64,000 bases of DNA, taken from NCBI RefSeq assembly GCF_005502885.1, contig NZ_SCMR01000005.1, positions 111,351 to 175,350 of the forward strand. Reading direction: 5' to 3'. Shown piece by piece: positions 8,727 through 17,835 of the stretch. The DNA comes from Microbacterium sp. 2FI. GTDB lineage: Bacteria; Actinomycetota; Actinomycetes; Actinomycetales; Microbacteriaceae. The notes below the pieces were generated by a model. The model saw only the letters and a program-made list of their open reading frames with translations. It was not told where the DNA came from and made no database searches. The translations under genes and the position numbers were made by a program. Each line of letters begins with the position of its first letter. The stretch's first letter is position 1.

Positions 8727-9821
8727 TCAGGCGATGCGCGTTCCCGGTGGCATGCGTCGCGCGGGAGTCCGCGTGCGCAGCCATGCCCACCACATCAGCA
8801 CCGCCGCGAGCAGCACCTGCAGCGCGAGCCCGATGAACCAGCTCGCGGCGCTCGCCGCGACGATCTCCTCGGGCGTCGGCGGAAAGTCCTCGGGCGGCGG
8901 AGTGCAGTCGTCCCACGTGTGCTCGAGAACAGGCGGCTGCTGAGCTCCGCGCACGCCGACCTTGATGTTGCCGAACAGGTCGACCGGGTAGCCGTTCGCG
9001 TCGAACTGCGCCGGCGTCGCGTCGGCGAGGATCACGAACGGGTTGGCCGCGAGGATCCACCACACCCGGTCGAAGCGCGGCACCTCATACGTGTCGGTCT
9101 GCCACTCGCCGCATTCGATCGGGATGTCGGGGTCGCAGGGATAGTCGTCGCTCGACACCTCTCCCGGCATGCAGGGGAAGGAATCACCCTCGTACGCGTA
9201 GTCGTACGACCGGTAGGTGCTGGTGGCTTCCGAGCGGAACGAGTACCCCAGCAGCGCGAAGGCGATGAGCGTGCCGATCACGAGCGCGGCGACGACGAGA
9301 TAGGTCGCGGCGACCGAGAAGAGCGGACGGGCCAGGATGCCGCTGAGGGCCACTCCGATCGCGGCGATCACCCCGACCTCGACGATCAGCACCGCCAGCG
9401 ACACGAAGATCGTCGCGGCGTCGGTGCCGCCGGCGAGCGTCGCGATGATGAGGAACGGCACCGACACTGCGACGAAGGCGAGCCCTGTCACCCATGCCGC
9501 GAGGAACTTGCCGAACAGGATCTCGCCGGTCGTCGCGAGCGTCACCTGCACGGGCGCGAGGGTCGCGGCATCCCGATCGCCGTTGATCGCGTTGCCGCTG
9601 AGCGTGGGCGAGACGAGCACTACGAGCAGCAACGTGATGTAGACGATCGTGGAGTAGATGCCCGAGCCCGATTCGGCCATCGAGCCCCATGCCATGAACG
9701 AGAACATCGTCACGAGCACGAGGATCGCGGCGAACACGCCGAGCAGCACGTACCACGCGACCGTGCGGGTGCGCTGGGTCAGTTCGAGTCGCACGATGGT
9801 GCCGAGGCGCTGGGCGTTCAC
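8727..9821 (-). CDS. ABC-2-type ABC transporter permease with a cysteine-containing extracytoplasmic insert
   Basis: 364 residues. It has a cytoplasmic start (LGTIVRLELTQRTRTVAWY), a first membrane helix near 20-45, a cluster of four or five further helices at about 60-195, then a long hydrophilic segment (about 200-325), and a last helix near the C-terminus followed by RTRTPARRMPPG. The insert has four cysteines (FPCMPGE, YPCDPD, IECGEW, DDCTPP) that could form disulphides outside the membrane. The GTG start overlaps the ATPase stop as GTGA, so the two form one exporter. Substrate unknown; antibiotic, lipid or peptide export are all possible. Confidence 0.85.
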   Translation of the reverse strand: MNAQRLGTIVRLELTQRTRTVAWYVLLGVFAAILVLVTMFSFMAWGSMAESGSGIYSTIVYITLLLVVLVSPTLSGNAINGDRDAATLAPVQVTLATTGEILFGKFLAAWVTGLAFVAVSVPFLIIATLAGGTDAATIFVSLAVLIVEVGVIAAIGVALSGILARPLFSVAATYLVVAALVIGTLIAFALLGYSFRSEATSTYRSYDYAYEGDSFPCMPGEVSSDDYPCDPDIPIECGEWQTDTYEVPRFDRVWWILAANPFVILADATPAQFDANGYPVDLFGNIKVGVRGAQQPPVLEHTWDDCTPPPEDFPPTPEEIVAASAASWFIGLALQVLLAAVLMWWAWLRTRTPARRMPPGTRIA

Positions 9822-10819
9822 GACGTCGCCTCCTGTCCATCGGGTCGAGGTTCGGGATCGGGATCGGGTTCGGGGTTGGGGTCGGATGCCGCACCTGAGG
9901 CGCCGAGATCGAGGAAGGTCCGCTCGAGACTCCCCTGCGCGGCGGCGAACTCGGCGACCGGGAGCTCTGCCGCAACGAGCGCGCGGAGCGCTCCGGCGGC
10001 TGCCTCGTCGGAGTCGAAGGCGACGATCGCGTCGCGCCGATCGGTGCCGACGCCGGCGGGGTCGACCCCGAGGGCGGCCGCGATGCGCACTGCCGCATCC
10101 GTCGCCTCGAGACCCGCGAGCCGCACCCGCCACGGCCGCGCGCGCAGCGCCGCAGCGGCGATCCGATCGCTGTCGACGGTCTCGCCGGCGACCAGGAACA
10201 CCGCATCGTCGACGACCTCTTCGAGTTCCGACAGGATGTGGCTCGACACGAGCACCGTGCGGCCTTCCGCGGCAAGGCGGCGCAGCAGCCCGCGCAGATC
10301 GATCCGCGCCTGCGGGTCGAGGCCAGACGCCGGCTCGTCCAGCAGCAGCACCTGCGGCTCGTGGACGAGCGCGCGGGCGAGCCCCAGCCGCTGCTTCTGA
10401 CCGCGCGAGAGCACACGCGCCGGCGAACCGGCGAGATCCCACAGCCCCACGTCGGCCAGCAGCACGTCGGCCCGCGCGAGGGCCTCGGGCTTGCTCATGC
10501 CGTAGAGCCGCCCGGTCACGACCAGGGTCTCGCGCGAGGTGAGCGCGCCCCACGCGCCGAGGGCATCCGGCATCCAACCGAGCATCCGCCGCACTCCCTG
10601 CGGGTCGACGAGCGGGTCGATGCCGTTGATGCGGATCTCGCCCGCGTCGGGGGCGAGCAGCGACGACAGCATGAGCAGCAGCGTCGTCTTCCCCGAGCCG
10701 TTCGGGCCGACAAGGCCGGTCACACGGCCGGGATGGGCTTCGAGAGTCACATTGCGCACTGCGTGCACGTCGCCGAAGGAGCGGCGCACACCGAAGGCGA
10801 CGATGCCGGGGGAGGTCAT
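9818..10819 (-). CDS. ABC transporter ATP-binding protein (ABC-2 exporter type)
   Basis: 333 residues. Walker A is GPNGSGKTT, the signature is LSRGQKQR, Walker B is LLLDEPASGLD, and a switch histidine is seen in VSSHIL. A C-terminal extension of about 100 residues follows the ABC domain, as in multidrug-type exporter ATPases, and ends in a Pro/Asp/Glu-rich tail (NPEPDPDPEPRPD). The ATG at 10819 (MTSPGIVAFG) is preferred to one at 10864 because the ABC fold begins right after it. It is translationally coupled to the permease and powers that exporter. Confidence 0.9.
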   Translation of the reverse strand: MTSPGIVAFGVRRSFGDVHAVRNVTLEAHPGRVTGLVGPNGSGKTTLLLMLSSLLAPDAGEIRINGIDPLVDPQGVRRMLGWMPDALGAWGALTSRETLVVTGRLYGMSKPEALARADVLLADVGLWDLAGSPARVLSRGQKQRLGLARALVHEPQVLLLDEPASGLDPQARIDLRGLLRRLAAEGRTVLVSSHILSELEEVVDDAVFLVAGETVDSDRIAAAALRARPWRVRLAGLEATDAAVRIAAALGVDPAGVGTDRRDAIVAFDSDEAAAGALRALVAAELPVAEFAAAQGSLERTFLDLGASGAASDPNPEPDPDPEPRPDGQEATS

Positions 10820-10891
10820 CTTCCACACCCTAGAGGTCGAGCTTCGAGCAGCGGATGCCGCCACGCCACGTCGCGCACGTTCGCGCCGCCC

Positions 10892-11902
10892 TCAGCGGCG
10901 GAAGAACGCGACCCCGAGATCGGCATGGTCGACGAAGACGCCGTCGATGCCGGCATCGCGCAGCACGGCCCACTCCGACTCGTAGTCGCCGAACGATCCC
11001 GGACTGCCCGCGCCGCGGAACTCCCGCACGAGGAACGCGTTCTCGGGTCGCGCGGTCCAGGTGAAGACGCGGAGGCCGCGCTCGTGAGCGTCGGCGACGA
11101 GCCGTGTCGGCCCCGTCGCACGGCCGAGCTTGTCGGGGGCGAGGATCATGCGCTTGTCGACGCTGATCCCGTCGACCTGCCCGACGAGCGCGTCCAGGCC
11201 CGCGGGCGCGGCGGTCTGACGGTAGGTCGGGGCGGCCTTGCCACGAGCGGCGACGAGATCGAACGGACGCCCGGCCGCCTCGAGCAGGTAGATGTAGGAC
11301 GCCGGGATGCCACGGTCCTGCAGCGCGTACAGCACGGTCGATTCGAACGACTCGATCGTCAGCGGCAGCCGGCCCTCCGCCCACCCGGCTTCGCGCAGTT
11401 CGGCGGCGACCAGGCCTGCCACATCCCACCCGAGCGCTGAGAAATAGGTCGCGTGCTTGATCTCGAGCACGACCCCGATCTCGCGCCCCTGCGCGAGCGA
11501 CCCCTCGCGCACGAGGTCGAGCACGTCGCGCAGGCGCAGCACCGGCTGCTCGTCGTCGAAGCTCGCACTCGTGGTCCGCAGCTTCGGCAGCCGCTCGCGG
11601 CACCGCAGCGTCGACAGTTCGTCCCACGTGAAGTCCTCGGTGAACCAGCCGGTGAGCTCCGCACCGTCGATCGTCTTCGTCGTGCGGCGCTCGTGGAACT
11701 CGGCGCGGTCTGCGACGTCGGTCGTCCCCGAGATCTCGTTCTCGTGGCGAACCACCAGCACACCATCACGGGTGACGACGACATCGGGCTCGACGGCGTC
11801 CACCCCCATCTCGAGGGCGAGGTCGTACGACGAGCGGGAGTGCTCCGGACGATAGCCGGGCGCACCGCGGTGACCGATCACGAGCGGGCTGCGGCGAGGC
11901 AT
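10892..11902 (-). CDS. Glycerophosphodiester phosphodiesterase
   Basis: 336 residues, a GDPD TIM barrel. Motifs: VIGHRGAPGYRPEHS (catalytic His and HR(G) near residue 11, E in PEHS), AVEPDVVVTRDGVLVVRHE (metal-binding E and D, second catalytic His), and VFTWTARPENA near the end. It hydrolyses glycerophosphodiesters to glycerol-3-phosphate and an alcohol. No signal peptide is visible from the chosen ATG (11902, MPRRSPLVIG), so the enzyme is probably cytoplasmic or the start is further upstream. A longer reading frame to 12037 would run into the neighbouring promoter. It is divergent from the Bax-inhibitor gene. Confidence 0.88.
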   Translation of the reverse strand: MPRRSPLVIGHRGAPGYRPEHSRSSYDLALEMGVDAVEPDVVVTRDGVLVVRHENEISGTTDVADRAEFHERRTTKTIDGAELTGWFTEDFTWDELSTLRCRERLPKLRTTSASFDDEQPVLRLRDVLDLVREGSLAQGREIGVVLEIKHATYFSALGWDVAGLVAAELREAGWAEGRLPLTIESFESTVLYALQDRGIPASYIYLLEAAGRPFDLVAARGKAAPTYRQTAAPAGLDALVGQVDGISVDKRMILAPDKLGRATGPTRLVADAHERGLRVFTWTARPENAFLVREFRGAGSPGSFGDYESEWAVLRDAGIDGVFVDHADLGVAFFRR

Positions 11903-12004
11903 CGTCTCAGGGTACCCGCGGCCGGCTGCGGCGGTGTGGCGCGGCATCCGCTCAAAGAGGTCTCCCAGCCCCGGAATGCCGCGGTATGCGGCGTGTCGGT
12001 TACT

Positions 12005-12032
12005 GTTGACCCCACAGCACAGTGCTGTGACA
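12005..12032 (+). promoter_or_regulatory. Palindrome and possible promoter before the Bax-inhibitor-like gene
   Basis: A 17-bp palindrome, CACAGCAC-A-GTGCTGTG (12013-12029), follows directly on a TTGACC hexamer (12005-12010) that could be a -35 box. The -10 is not clear (a GTGACA lies at about the right spacing). It is 29 bp before the GTG start and between divergent genes, so it could be a repressor operator. Confidence 0.35.
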
Positions 12033-12057
12033 ACCACGACCTTGGAGTGTGAGAGCA

Positions 12058-12978
12058 GTGGCCCTCAACAACCCCGCGTTCAACAACCCGGCGTTCCAGG
12101 ACCCGCGCGCCGTTCAGACCTATCCCGGCGGCTCGCAGGCCGCAGGAATCGGCGGGCAGACGCAGTTCGCGACCACGCAGAGCGCGGCGACGGATGCAGC
12201 CGCCCAGGCCCAGCTCGAGGGCATGTACGCCGCCCCCGCAGCCGGCGCCATCGAGACCGACCGGATGACGGTCGAAGACACCGTCTGGAAGACCGTCGGC
12301 CTCTTCGCGATCCTGCTCGTGACCGCCGTCGCCGGCTGGATCTGGACCCTGGCACCGGTCAGCGTCGCGAACCCGTCCCCGACCATGATGCCGTGGATCA
12401 TCGGCGGCATCGGCGGCTTCGTCATGGCGATGGTCGTCATCTTCGGCTCGCGCAAGAAGATCCGCCCGGCGCTCATCTTCGGCTACGCGGCGTTCGAGGG
12501 CCTCTTCGTCGGCGGCATCTCGGCGTTCTTCGAGTTCCTCTACCCCGGCATCGTCATGCAGGCCACCCTCGCGACGCTCGCGGTGGTCGGCGTGACCCTC
12601 GCCCTCTTCGCGAGCGGCAAGGTGCGCGCGTCGAAGAAGGCCACGAAGATCTTCATGATCGCGATGATCGGCTACCTGGTCTTCTCGCTGCTGAACCTCG
12701 TGCTCATGTGGACGAACATCATCCCGGCCGACATGGCGTTCGGCCTGCACAGCTACAAGCTGTTCGGCTGGCTGCCGCTCGGCGTCGTGATCGGCGTCCT
12801 CGTCGTGATCATGGCGGCGTACTCGCTGGTGCTCGACTTCGACCAGGTGCAGCAGGGTGTGCGCAACGGCGCTCCGCGTCAGTTCGCGTGGCTCGCGGCG
12901 TTCGGCATCATGGTGACGGTCATCTGGCTGTACGTCGAGATCCTGCGCATCCTCGCGATCGTCCGCGGCAGCAACTAG
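12058..12978 (+). CDS. Bax inhibitor-1 / YccA family membrane protein
   Basis: 306 residues. A polar N-terminus rich in Asn/Pro (MALNNPAFNNPAF) is followed by seven hydrophobic helices between about 80 and 300 and a short positive tail. This is the arrangement of bacterial Bax inhibitor-1 proteins, which are thought to be pH-sensitive cation leak channels. The GTG at 12058 is chosen because TTGGAG (12042-12047) is properly spaced from it; a GTG at 12049 is too close. A strong hairpin follows the stop, so it is monocistronic. Confidence 0.9.
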   Translation: MALNNPAFNNPAFQDPRAVQTYPGGSQAAGIGGQTQFATTQSAATDAAAQAQLEGMYAAPAAGAIETDRMTVEDTVWKTVGLFAILLVTAVAGWIWTLAPVSVANPSPTMMPWIIGGIGGFVMAMVVIFGSRKKIRPALIFGYAAFEGLFVGGISAFFEFLYPGIVMQATLATLAVVGVTLALFASGKVRASKKATKIFMIAMIGYLVFSLLNLVLMWTNIIPADMAFGLHSYKLFGWLPLGVVIGVLVVIMAAYSLVLDFDQVQQGVRNGAPRQFAWLAAFGIMVTVIWLYVEILRILAIVRGSN

Positions 12979-12989
12979 CACTTTCTCGC

Positions 12990-13018
12990 GAAGGGGCCGT
13001 CCGGTGGGCGGCCCCTTC
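12990..13018 (+). terminator. Terminator of the Bax-inhibitor-like gene
   Basis: A perfect 10-bp stem (12990-12999 GAAGGGGCCG with 13009-13018) around a 9-nt loop, 11 bp after the TAG stop, followed by CGTCGTT. Confidence 0.7.
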
Positions 13019-13075
13019 GTCGTTCCCGGGCGGCGGGTCTGGTCGCGGCATCCGCTCGTGGGTAGCGTGGATGAG

Positions 13076-14320
13076 ATGAGCCCCGCGAAGCCCACCGGCG
13101 AGATCCTCGAGATCGATGGCCACGAGGTGCGCATCTCGAGCCCGACGAAGGTCGTCTTCCCCGAGCCCGGACTCACCAAGCTCGACGTCGTGCGGTACTA
13201 CCTGGCGGTCTCGTCCGGCGCGCTGCGGGGTGCGGCGGGACGCCCGATGGTGCTCAAGCGCTTCGTCAAGGGCATCGACCAGGAGGCGTTCTTCCAGAAG
13301 CGGGTTCCCGAGAACCGCCCCGACTTCGTCGAGAGCGCGACGCTGCACTACGCCCGGGGCACGTCCGCCGAAGAGGCGGTGATCCGGGATGCCGCCGGCC
13401 TCGCGTGGATCGTCAACCTCGGCTGCCTCGACCTCAACCCCCACCCGGTGCGGGCGGAAGACCTCGATCACCCCGACGAACTGCGCATCGACCTCGACCC
13501 CATGCCGGGCGTCGACTGGCAGCAGATCGTCGACGTCGCCTTCGTCGTGCGCGACGTGCTCGACGACGTCGGGCTCGTCGGGTGGCCGAAGACGAGCGGC
13601 TCACGCGGCCTGCACATCCTGGTGCGGATCGCGCCGGAGTGGGACTTCCGCCAGGTGCGGCTCGCCGCCGAGACACTCGCGCGCGAGGTCGAGAACCGCG
13701 CCCCGGGGCTCGCGACGGCCCGGTGGTGGAAGGAGGAGCGCGGCGAGAGCGTGTTCGTCGACTTCAACCAGAACGCGAAGGACCGCACCGTCGCCTCCGC
13801 GTACTCGATCCGACCCCTGCCCGATGCCCGGGTGTCGACGCCTATGGAGTGGGACGAGGTGCGCTCGCGGCGGCCGGAGGAGTTCACGGTGCTGACGGTT
13901 CCTGACCGGTTCGCCGAGATCGGCGACCCGCACGACGGCATCGACGACGCGGTCGGCACCCTCGACGGGCTGCTGCGGCTCGCGGACGAGCTCGGTCCCG
14001 CCGAGAAGCCGCCGCGCGCGGGGACGGCCGACGGCCGCCGCCAGTCCACGATGCCGCTCATCGAGGTCGCCCGCACCCAGACCAAGCCCCAGGCCGTCGC
14101 GGCTCTCGAGCAGTGGAAGGTGCAGCATCCGTCCGCCGCCGCCCAGTTGCACCCCGCAGACGAGCTCGTCGACGGCATGCGCGGGTCGAGCTCGCTGTGG
14201 TACCGCGTGCGGGTGAACCTGCAGCACGTGCCCGAGCCCGAGCGCCCGCCCCAGGAGGAGCTGCTGGCCGACTACGACCCCTGGGCCGGAAAGGTGTGGC
14301 CGGGGCGTCCGACCGGTTGA
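13076..14320 (+). CDS. Stand-alone LigD-type polymerase (archaeo-eukaryotic primase superfamily)
   Basis: 414 residues matching the polymerase domain of bacterial LigD. Metal-binding pair D139 and D141 in IDLDPMPG, nucleotide-binding KTSGSRGLH (H180), and the third metal Asp D229 in VFVDFNQNAKDRT. No ligase or nuclease domain is attached and no ku gene is in the window. The ATG at 13076 begins the conserved N-terminus; an out-of-frame ATG at 13071 is ignored. Such proteins add ribo- or deoxynucleotides at DNA ends in end joining or base-excision repair (known for mycobacterial PolD1/PolD2); the role here is inferred. The C-terminal 80 residues are specific to this group. Confidence 0.88.
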   Translation: MSPAKPTGEILEIDGHEVRISSPTKVVFPEPGLTKLDVVRYYLAVSSGALRGAAGRPMVLKRFVKGIDQEAFFQKRVPENRPDFVESATLHYARGTSAEEAVIRDAAGLAWIVNLGCLDLNPHPVRAEDLDHPDELRIDLDPMPGVDWQQIVDVAFVVRDVLDDVGLVGWPKTSGSRGLHILVRIAPEWDFRQVRLAAETLAREVENRAPGLATARWWKEERGESVFVDFNQNAKDRTVASAYSIRPLPDARVSTPMEWDEVRSRRPEEFTVLTVPDRFAEIGDPHDGIDDAVGTLDGLLRLADELGPAEKPPRAGTADGRRQSTMPLIEVARTQTKPQAVAALEQWKVQHPSAAAQLHPADELVDGMRGSSSLWYRVRVNLQHVPEPERPPQEELLADYDPWAGKVWPGRPTG

Positions 14321-14326
14321 CGGCCG

Positions 14327-15736
14327 CTACCACTGTGCGCGGCGCGAGGGCGCCGCGATGACGTCGGCGACCGCCTGCGCGAGCGCAGCGGTGACGTGAT
14401 CGGGATCCACACGCCGGGCCATCTGCGCCGCCTCGCGCGACAGTCGGGCGTGCTCCTCGGGGTCCTCGAGCACGCGCACGATCGCCGCGGCGAGAGCTGC
14501 TTCGTCGCCATCGGGCACCAGCACTCCCCCGCCGTGTGCGAGGTGGTCACGCGGACCGTAGGGCACGTCGTAGGCGACGACCGGGCAGCCGCGCACCATC
14601 GCCTCGACGATCGCGAGCGCCTGACCTTCGAACGCCGACGCGGTGACGAAGACCGATGCCGCATCGAGAACGCGCTCGGGATCGTCGGTGATCCCGCGCA
14701 GAGCCACGTGTGCATCGAGCCCCTCGGCGTCGATCAGCGCCTGCAGCGCTTCGCGCTCGGCGCCGCCGCCGTAGATGTCGAGCTGCGCGTACGGGACCGC
14801 CTCGACGACCGCCCGGAACGCCCGGATGGCGTGGTCGACGCGCTTGCCCGGCGCGAGGCGGTTGAGCATGACGACGCGGCCGCGGTCGCGCTCGGAGCCG
14901 GGGACGATGGCGGATGCCGCCGGCACCCCCGCCGGGATCACGAGGTGGACGCCCTCATCGCCGAACCGCTGGACGGCGTCGGAGCGCTGCGCGCTGCTGA
15001 GCCACAACACGGCGTCGAAGCGCTCGGCGACGCTGAACCAGCGCTCCCACAGGGCGTTCACCGGCGCGTCGGGGGTGAAGGGCGGCTCGAGGTGGATGGT
15101 GTGGATGGAGTGGATGAGACGCACGCCCGGATCGGACCAGCCCGCGATGAGCTCGCCCAGCTGCCGCGACTCGCAGACGACGACGACCGGACGCGGCTCT
15201 GCGGGGGTCGCCGCGCGCAGCCCGTCGACGACGTGCTCGAGCCACGCGCGATAGAGCGCACCGAAGCCGTCGACGATGCCGGCGACGCGTCCATCGGCGT
15301 CGTAGACCGCGACGGGAGCGGTCGTGATGTGCCAGTCGGGATCGCCGTGGATCACCGGGATGCCCACGACCGCGCGCCCCTCGGCGTCGTCGATGCGGCG
15401 GTACTCCAGCGCCGGGTCGGGTTCGCCCGGGCGCCCGGCCCTGCGCAGCCAGTCGGCAGCCCCGCCGTGCGGCCCCGCCGCCTCATCGAACAGGTTGCGC
15501 ATGCGGTCTTCCGCGACAACCAGGTCGCGGCCGACGAAGGCCGACCGATGCCGCGCATGATCGGCGGCAGTGCCCGGGTCGAACGTGAGCAGCAGCGGAC
15601 CCCGGCCTTCGTGCACTCCCGCCGCCGCCATCTGGCGGGCCCGCGAGAGCACCGCCATCGCGTAGCCGCCGTCGTGGTCGGGGATGAGCCGGCTCGACAG
15701 GATCAGGTACTCAGCCTCGGGGAAGCTCGTCGACAC
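14327..15736 (-). CDS. Glycosyltransferase, family 4 / GT-B fold (TagE-like)
   Basis: 469 residues. The C-terminal Rossmann domain has the GT4 pattern: LNRLAPGKRVDHAIRAF (R and K binding the nucleotide phosphates), LDIYGGGAEREAL, and an E-x7-E motif in EGQALAIVE followed by AMVRGCPVVAYDV. Overall it resembles poly(glycerol-phosphate) glucosyltransferases (TagE/GtfA), so wall teichoic acid or other surface polymer glycosylation is possible but unproven. It starts with GTG 8 bp after the guaA stop, with GGGAG inside the guaA 3' end, so it is probably the last gene of the gua operon. Confidence 0.82.
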   Translation of the reverse strand: MSTSFPEAEYLILSSRLIPDHDGGYAMAVLSRARQMAAAGVHEGRGPLLLTFDPGTAADHARHRSAFVGRDLVVAEDRMRNLFDEAAGPHGGAADWLRRAGRPGEPDPALEYRRIDDAEGRAVVGIPVIHGDPDWHITTAPVAVYDADGRVAGIVDGFGALYRAWLEHVVDGLRAATPAEPRPVVVVCESRQLGELIAGWSDPGVRLIHSIHTIHLEPPFTPDAPVNALWERWFSVAERFDAVLWLSSAQRSDAVQRFGDEGVHLVIPAGVPAASAIVPGSERDRGRVVMLNRLAPGKRVDHAIRAFRAVVEAVPYAQLDIYGGGAEREALQALIDAEGLDAHVALRGITDDPERVLDAASVFVTASAFEGQALAIVEAMVRGCPVVAYDVPYGPRDHLAHGGGVLVPDGDEAALAAAIVRVLEDPEEHARLSREAAQMARRVDPDHVTAALAQAVADVIAAPSRRAQW

Positions 15737-15744
15737 CCGTCAGC

Positions 15745-17328
15745 TCACTCCCACTCGATGGTCCCCGGCGGCTTCGATGTGACATCGAGCACGACGCGGT
15801 TGACCTCGCGCACCTCGTTGGTGATGCGATTCGAGATGCGGGCCAGCACGCCGTAGGGCAGTCGCGTCCAGTCGGCGGTCATGGCGTCTTCCGACGAGAC
15901 CGGGCGCAGCACGATCGGGTGCCCGTAGGTGCGACCGTCGCCCTGCACACCCACCGACCGCACGTCGGCCAGCAACACGACGGGGCACTGCCAGATCTCG
16001 CCGTCGAGGCCCGCGCGCGTCAGCTCTTCGCGGGCGATGGCGTCGGCATCCCGCAGAATCTCGAGACGGTCAGCGGTGACCTCACCCACGATCCGGATGC
16101 CGAGGCCGGGGCCCGGAAAGGGCTGGCGTCCGACGATCACCTCGGGGAGGCCCAGCTCGCGGCCGATCGCGCGCACCTCGTCCTTGAAGAGGGTACGGAG
16201 GGGCTCGACGAGCTCGAACTGGAGGTCTTCGGGCAGGCCGCCGACGTTGTGGTGCGACTTGATGTTCGCGGTGCCGGTGCCGCCGCCCGATTCGACGACG
16301 TCGGGGTAGAGCGTGCCCTGCACGAGGAAGCGGATCGGCTCGCCGTCGGCCGCGGCCTCGGCGACCAGCGCCTTCTCTGCGGCCTCGAACGAGCGGATGA
16401 ACTCGCGTCCGATGATCTTGCGCTTCTGCTCGGGGTCCGAGACCCCGGCGAGCGCGGTGAGGAACTGCTCGCGCGCGTCGATCGTGACCAGCCGCACGCC
16501 GGTGGACGCCACATAGTCCTGCTCGACCTGCTCGCGCTCGTCCTTGCGCAGCAGACCGTGGTCGACGAAGATGCAGACGAGCTGGTCGCCGACCGCCTCG
16601 TGCACGAGCGCCGCCGCGACCGCCGAGTCGACGCCGCCTGACAGGCCGCAGATCACGCGCCCCGTGCCGACCTGCTCGCGGATGCGGGCGACCTGCTCGG
16701 CGATGACGTTGCCGCTGTTCCAGTCGGCCGCGAGACCCGCGCCCTTGTGGAGGAAGTTCTCGATGACCTGCTGACCGTGGTCGGAGTGCTTCACCTCGGG
16801 GTGCCACTGCACGCCGTAGAAGCGCTTCTCGTCGTTGCCGAAGGCCGCGACGGGGGTCGCCGTCGTCGACGCGAGCACCTCGAAGCCCTCGGGAGCCCGC
16901 GAGACCTGGTCGCCGTGACTCATCCAGACGTTCTGGTCGGCCGGCTGGCCGCCGAGCAGCACGCCGCCGGAGCCCGTGAGTGCGGCATCCGTCGCCCCAT
17001 ACTCGCGCAACCCCGTGTTGGCCACCTCGCCACCCAGCTGCTGCGCCATCACCTGGAAGCCGTAACAGATCCCAAGGGTCGGGATCCCGAGCTCGAGCAC
17101 ACCGGGGTCGAGCGACGGCGCGCCCTCTTCGTATACCGACGAGGGACCGCCCGAGAGGATGATGCCGACCGGGTTGCGGGCGGCGATCTCGGCCGCCGTG
17201 GCGGTGTGGGGCACGATCTCGCTGTAGACGCCGGCCTCGCGAACGCGCCGTGCGATCAGCTGGGCGTACTGCGCCCCGAAGTCGACGACGAGGACGGGCG
17301 GCTGCGAGGTCTCTGTCTGTTCTGTCAC
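15745..17328 (-). CDS. guaA: GMP synthase, glutamine-hydrolysing
   Basis: 527 residues. The N-terminal class I glutamine amidotransferase has its nucleophile in LGICYG (C88), with [11 protein letters not shown] before it and a catalytic His/Glu in [10 protein letters not shown]. The ATP-pyrophosphatase domain has the P-loop [10 protein letters not shown] and a C-terminal dimerisation domain ending in [15 protein letters not shown]. It converts XMP to GMP in the cytoplasm. The GTG start at 17328 overlaps the upstream DUF3817 stop (GTGA, 17325-17328). guaB3 lies upstream in the same run of genes. Confidence 0.97.
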   Translation of the reverse strand: MTEQTETSQPPVLVVDFGAQYAQLIARRVREAGVYSEIVPHTATAAEIAARNPVGIILSGGPSSVYEEGAPSLDPGVLELGIPTLGICYGFQVMAQQLGGEVANTGLREYGATDAALTGSGGVLLGGQPADQNVWMSHGDQVSRAPEGFEVLASTTATPVAAFGNDEKRFYGVQWHPEVKHSDHGQQVIENFLHKGAGLAADWNSGNVIAEQVARIREQVGTGRVICGLSGGVDSAVAAALVHEAVGDQLVCIFVDHGLLRKDEREQVEQDYVASTGVRLVTIDAREQFLTALAGVSDPEQKRKIIGREFIRSFEAAEKALVAEAAADGEPIRFLVQGTLYPDVVESGGGTGTANIKSHHNVGGLPEDLQFELVEPLRTLFKDEVRAIGRELGLPEVIVGRQPFPGPGLGIRIVGEVTADRLEILRDADAIAREELTRAGLDGEIWQCPVVLLADVRSVGVQGDGRTYGHPIVLRPVSSEDAMTADWTRLPYGVLARISNRITNEVREVNRVVLDVTSKPPGTIEWE

Positions 17329-17825
17329 CGCTTGTTCTCCGTGGGGATGGCGTGAGTGAGGGAGGAGTGCTCGGCGCGCGAGTGCAGCTCGGCGTCTTCG
17401 CGCGCCTTCAGGTAGCCCTTGACGTCGCGGGCGACGACGGCCTCCATGAAGAAGGAGAGAAGCGGGACGATGCCGCCCGACGCGAGCATCGCGAGGCGCC
17501 AGATGCCCCAGCGCATGAGGCTCCAGATGCGGAAGCACGCGAAGAGGTAGACGACGTAGAACCAGCCGTGGGCGACGAGGATGCCCAGCGACACGTTGAA
17601 TCCGTCACCGGTCGATTCGAGACCCTCGGGGCCCTCGACGACGGGCGCGAACCACAGGAATCCGCCGGATCCGCCGAGGAACAGCTCGTACCCGAGCCAG
17701 TACTTGCCGATCATCTCGGCGACCAGCAGCAGCAGCATCGTGCCCGTGATGATCGAGCAGATCTGGTAGAACTTCAGGGCTCCGCGGATCGCCGGGAAGG
17801 AAGCGAGCTTCGGGGCGCGGGGCAT
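17325..17825 (-). CDS. DUF3817 integral membrane protein
   Basis: 166 residues with three or four hydrophobic helices ([57 protein letters not shown]). The glycine/His pattern of the middle helix ([16 protein letters not shown]) is typical of DUF3817, a small family often found next to guaA or SURF1 in actinobacteria. Function unknown. Start ATG at 17825; a longer reading frame upstream overlaps SURF1 and is ignored. It is coupled to guaA by a 4-bp overlap. Confidence 0.85.
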   Translation of the reverse strand: MPRAPKLASFPAIRGALKFYQICSIITGTMLLLLVAEMIGKYWLGYELFLGGSGGFLWFAPVVEGPEGLESTGDGFNVSLGILVAHGWFYVVYLFACFRIWSLMRWGIWRLAMLASGGIVPLLSFFMEAVVARDVKGYLKAREDAELHSRAEHSSLTHAIPTENKR

Positions 17826-17835
17826 GCCCTCCAGT

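Noticed and set aside
8577..10400. 607-residue plus-strand frame over the ABC transporter pair
   Set aside because: It is antisense to clear Walker motifs and membrane helices; its product is low-complexity H/R/E-rich.
11878..13179. 433-residue minus-strand frame over the Bax-inhibitor gene
   Set aside because: Charged, repetitive H/D/E/R composition and a better gene on the other strand.
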